From positions 1-54,076 of the forward strand of contig JAHWKY010000032.1 in NCBI GenBank assembly GCA_019347575.1: a DNA stretch of 54,076 bases, written 5' to 3'. Of this stretch, positions 54,057 to 54,076 are shown piece by piece. Source of the DNA: Actinomycetota bacterium (GTDB lineage: Bacteria; Actinomycetota; Nitriliruptoria; Nitriliruptorales; Nitriliruptoraceae). Both the position numbers and the translations under genes were made by a program. Numbering within the stretch: position 1 is the first letter of the stretch; each line of letters begins with the position of its first letter. The notes beneath the pieces were generated by a model that was not told the origin of the DNA, ran no database searches, and saw only the letters and a program-made list of their open reading frames with translations.

Positions 54057-54076
54057 CGCATCGGGCGGGGGTGGGG

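Overview
The window is very GC-rich DNA, densely coding from about 12.8 kb onward. The gene set points to an actinobacterium: AfsR/SARP-type BTAD regulators, a CYP142-like P450, an ECF sigma factor with a membrane partner, LPXTG-anchored and Tat-exported enzymes, and a VanW/YkuD-type L,D-transpeptidase. A deep-branching, Nitriliruptoria- or Egibacter-like lineage would fit, but this is inference from gene content only. No rRNA, tRNA or CRISPR array was found.

Layout. 0.2-12.6 kb is an accessory-looking stretch of small genes separated by decayed sequence. It holds a PlsY::WD40 chimeric ORF, a broken endonuclease/exonuclease/phosphatase gene, an alpha/beta hydrolase, a lipoprotein and DUF2071 pair divergent from a TetR regulator with two clear operators, a methyltransferase, a RibD/DHFR-like reductase, a zeta-toxin/antitoxin pair and an IS256-like remnant. 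12.8-21.4 kb is one tightly packed operon for a branched-chain-amino-acid-type (Liv) ABC importer: livF, a LivH-LivM-LivG triple fusion, an anchored beta-propeller protein, an anchored substrate-binding protein, and a nucleosidase fused to a CYP142-like cytochrome P450. 21.7-27.0 kb carries a GrpB-like gene, two pseudogenes, an L,D-transpeptidase and a cNMP-binding protein. 27.2-33.9 kb holds two giant BTAD regulators tail to tail. 33.9-41.4 kb carries Mut7-C, DUF1028, the AmmeMemoRadiSam pair AmrS/AmrB, a GlcD-like FAD oxidase and a kelch protein.

41.7-54.1 kb holds an arylsulfatase divergent from a DUF1214 gene, a palindromic repeat cluster, a selenocysteine-type AhpD-like protein, an ECF sigma factor with its membrane partner, two consecutive LPTTG cell-wall proteins (nitrilase-like/BNR fusion and flavin amine oxidase), a small membrane protein and an HtrA protease.

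The strongest finding is the AhpD/carboxymuconolactone-decarboxylase-like gene at 45757-46323 (minus strand). An in-frame TGA replaces the second Cys of its CxxC motif, and a perfect 7-bp stem-loop with a G in the loop lies at SECIS distance. It would normally be annotated as two fragments. The second is the nucleosidase-P450 fusion at the end of the Liv transporter operon. A 28-29 bp motif is dispersed in four intergenic copies, and several gap regions hold clear inverted repeats.
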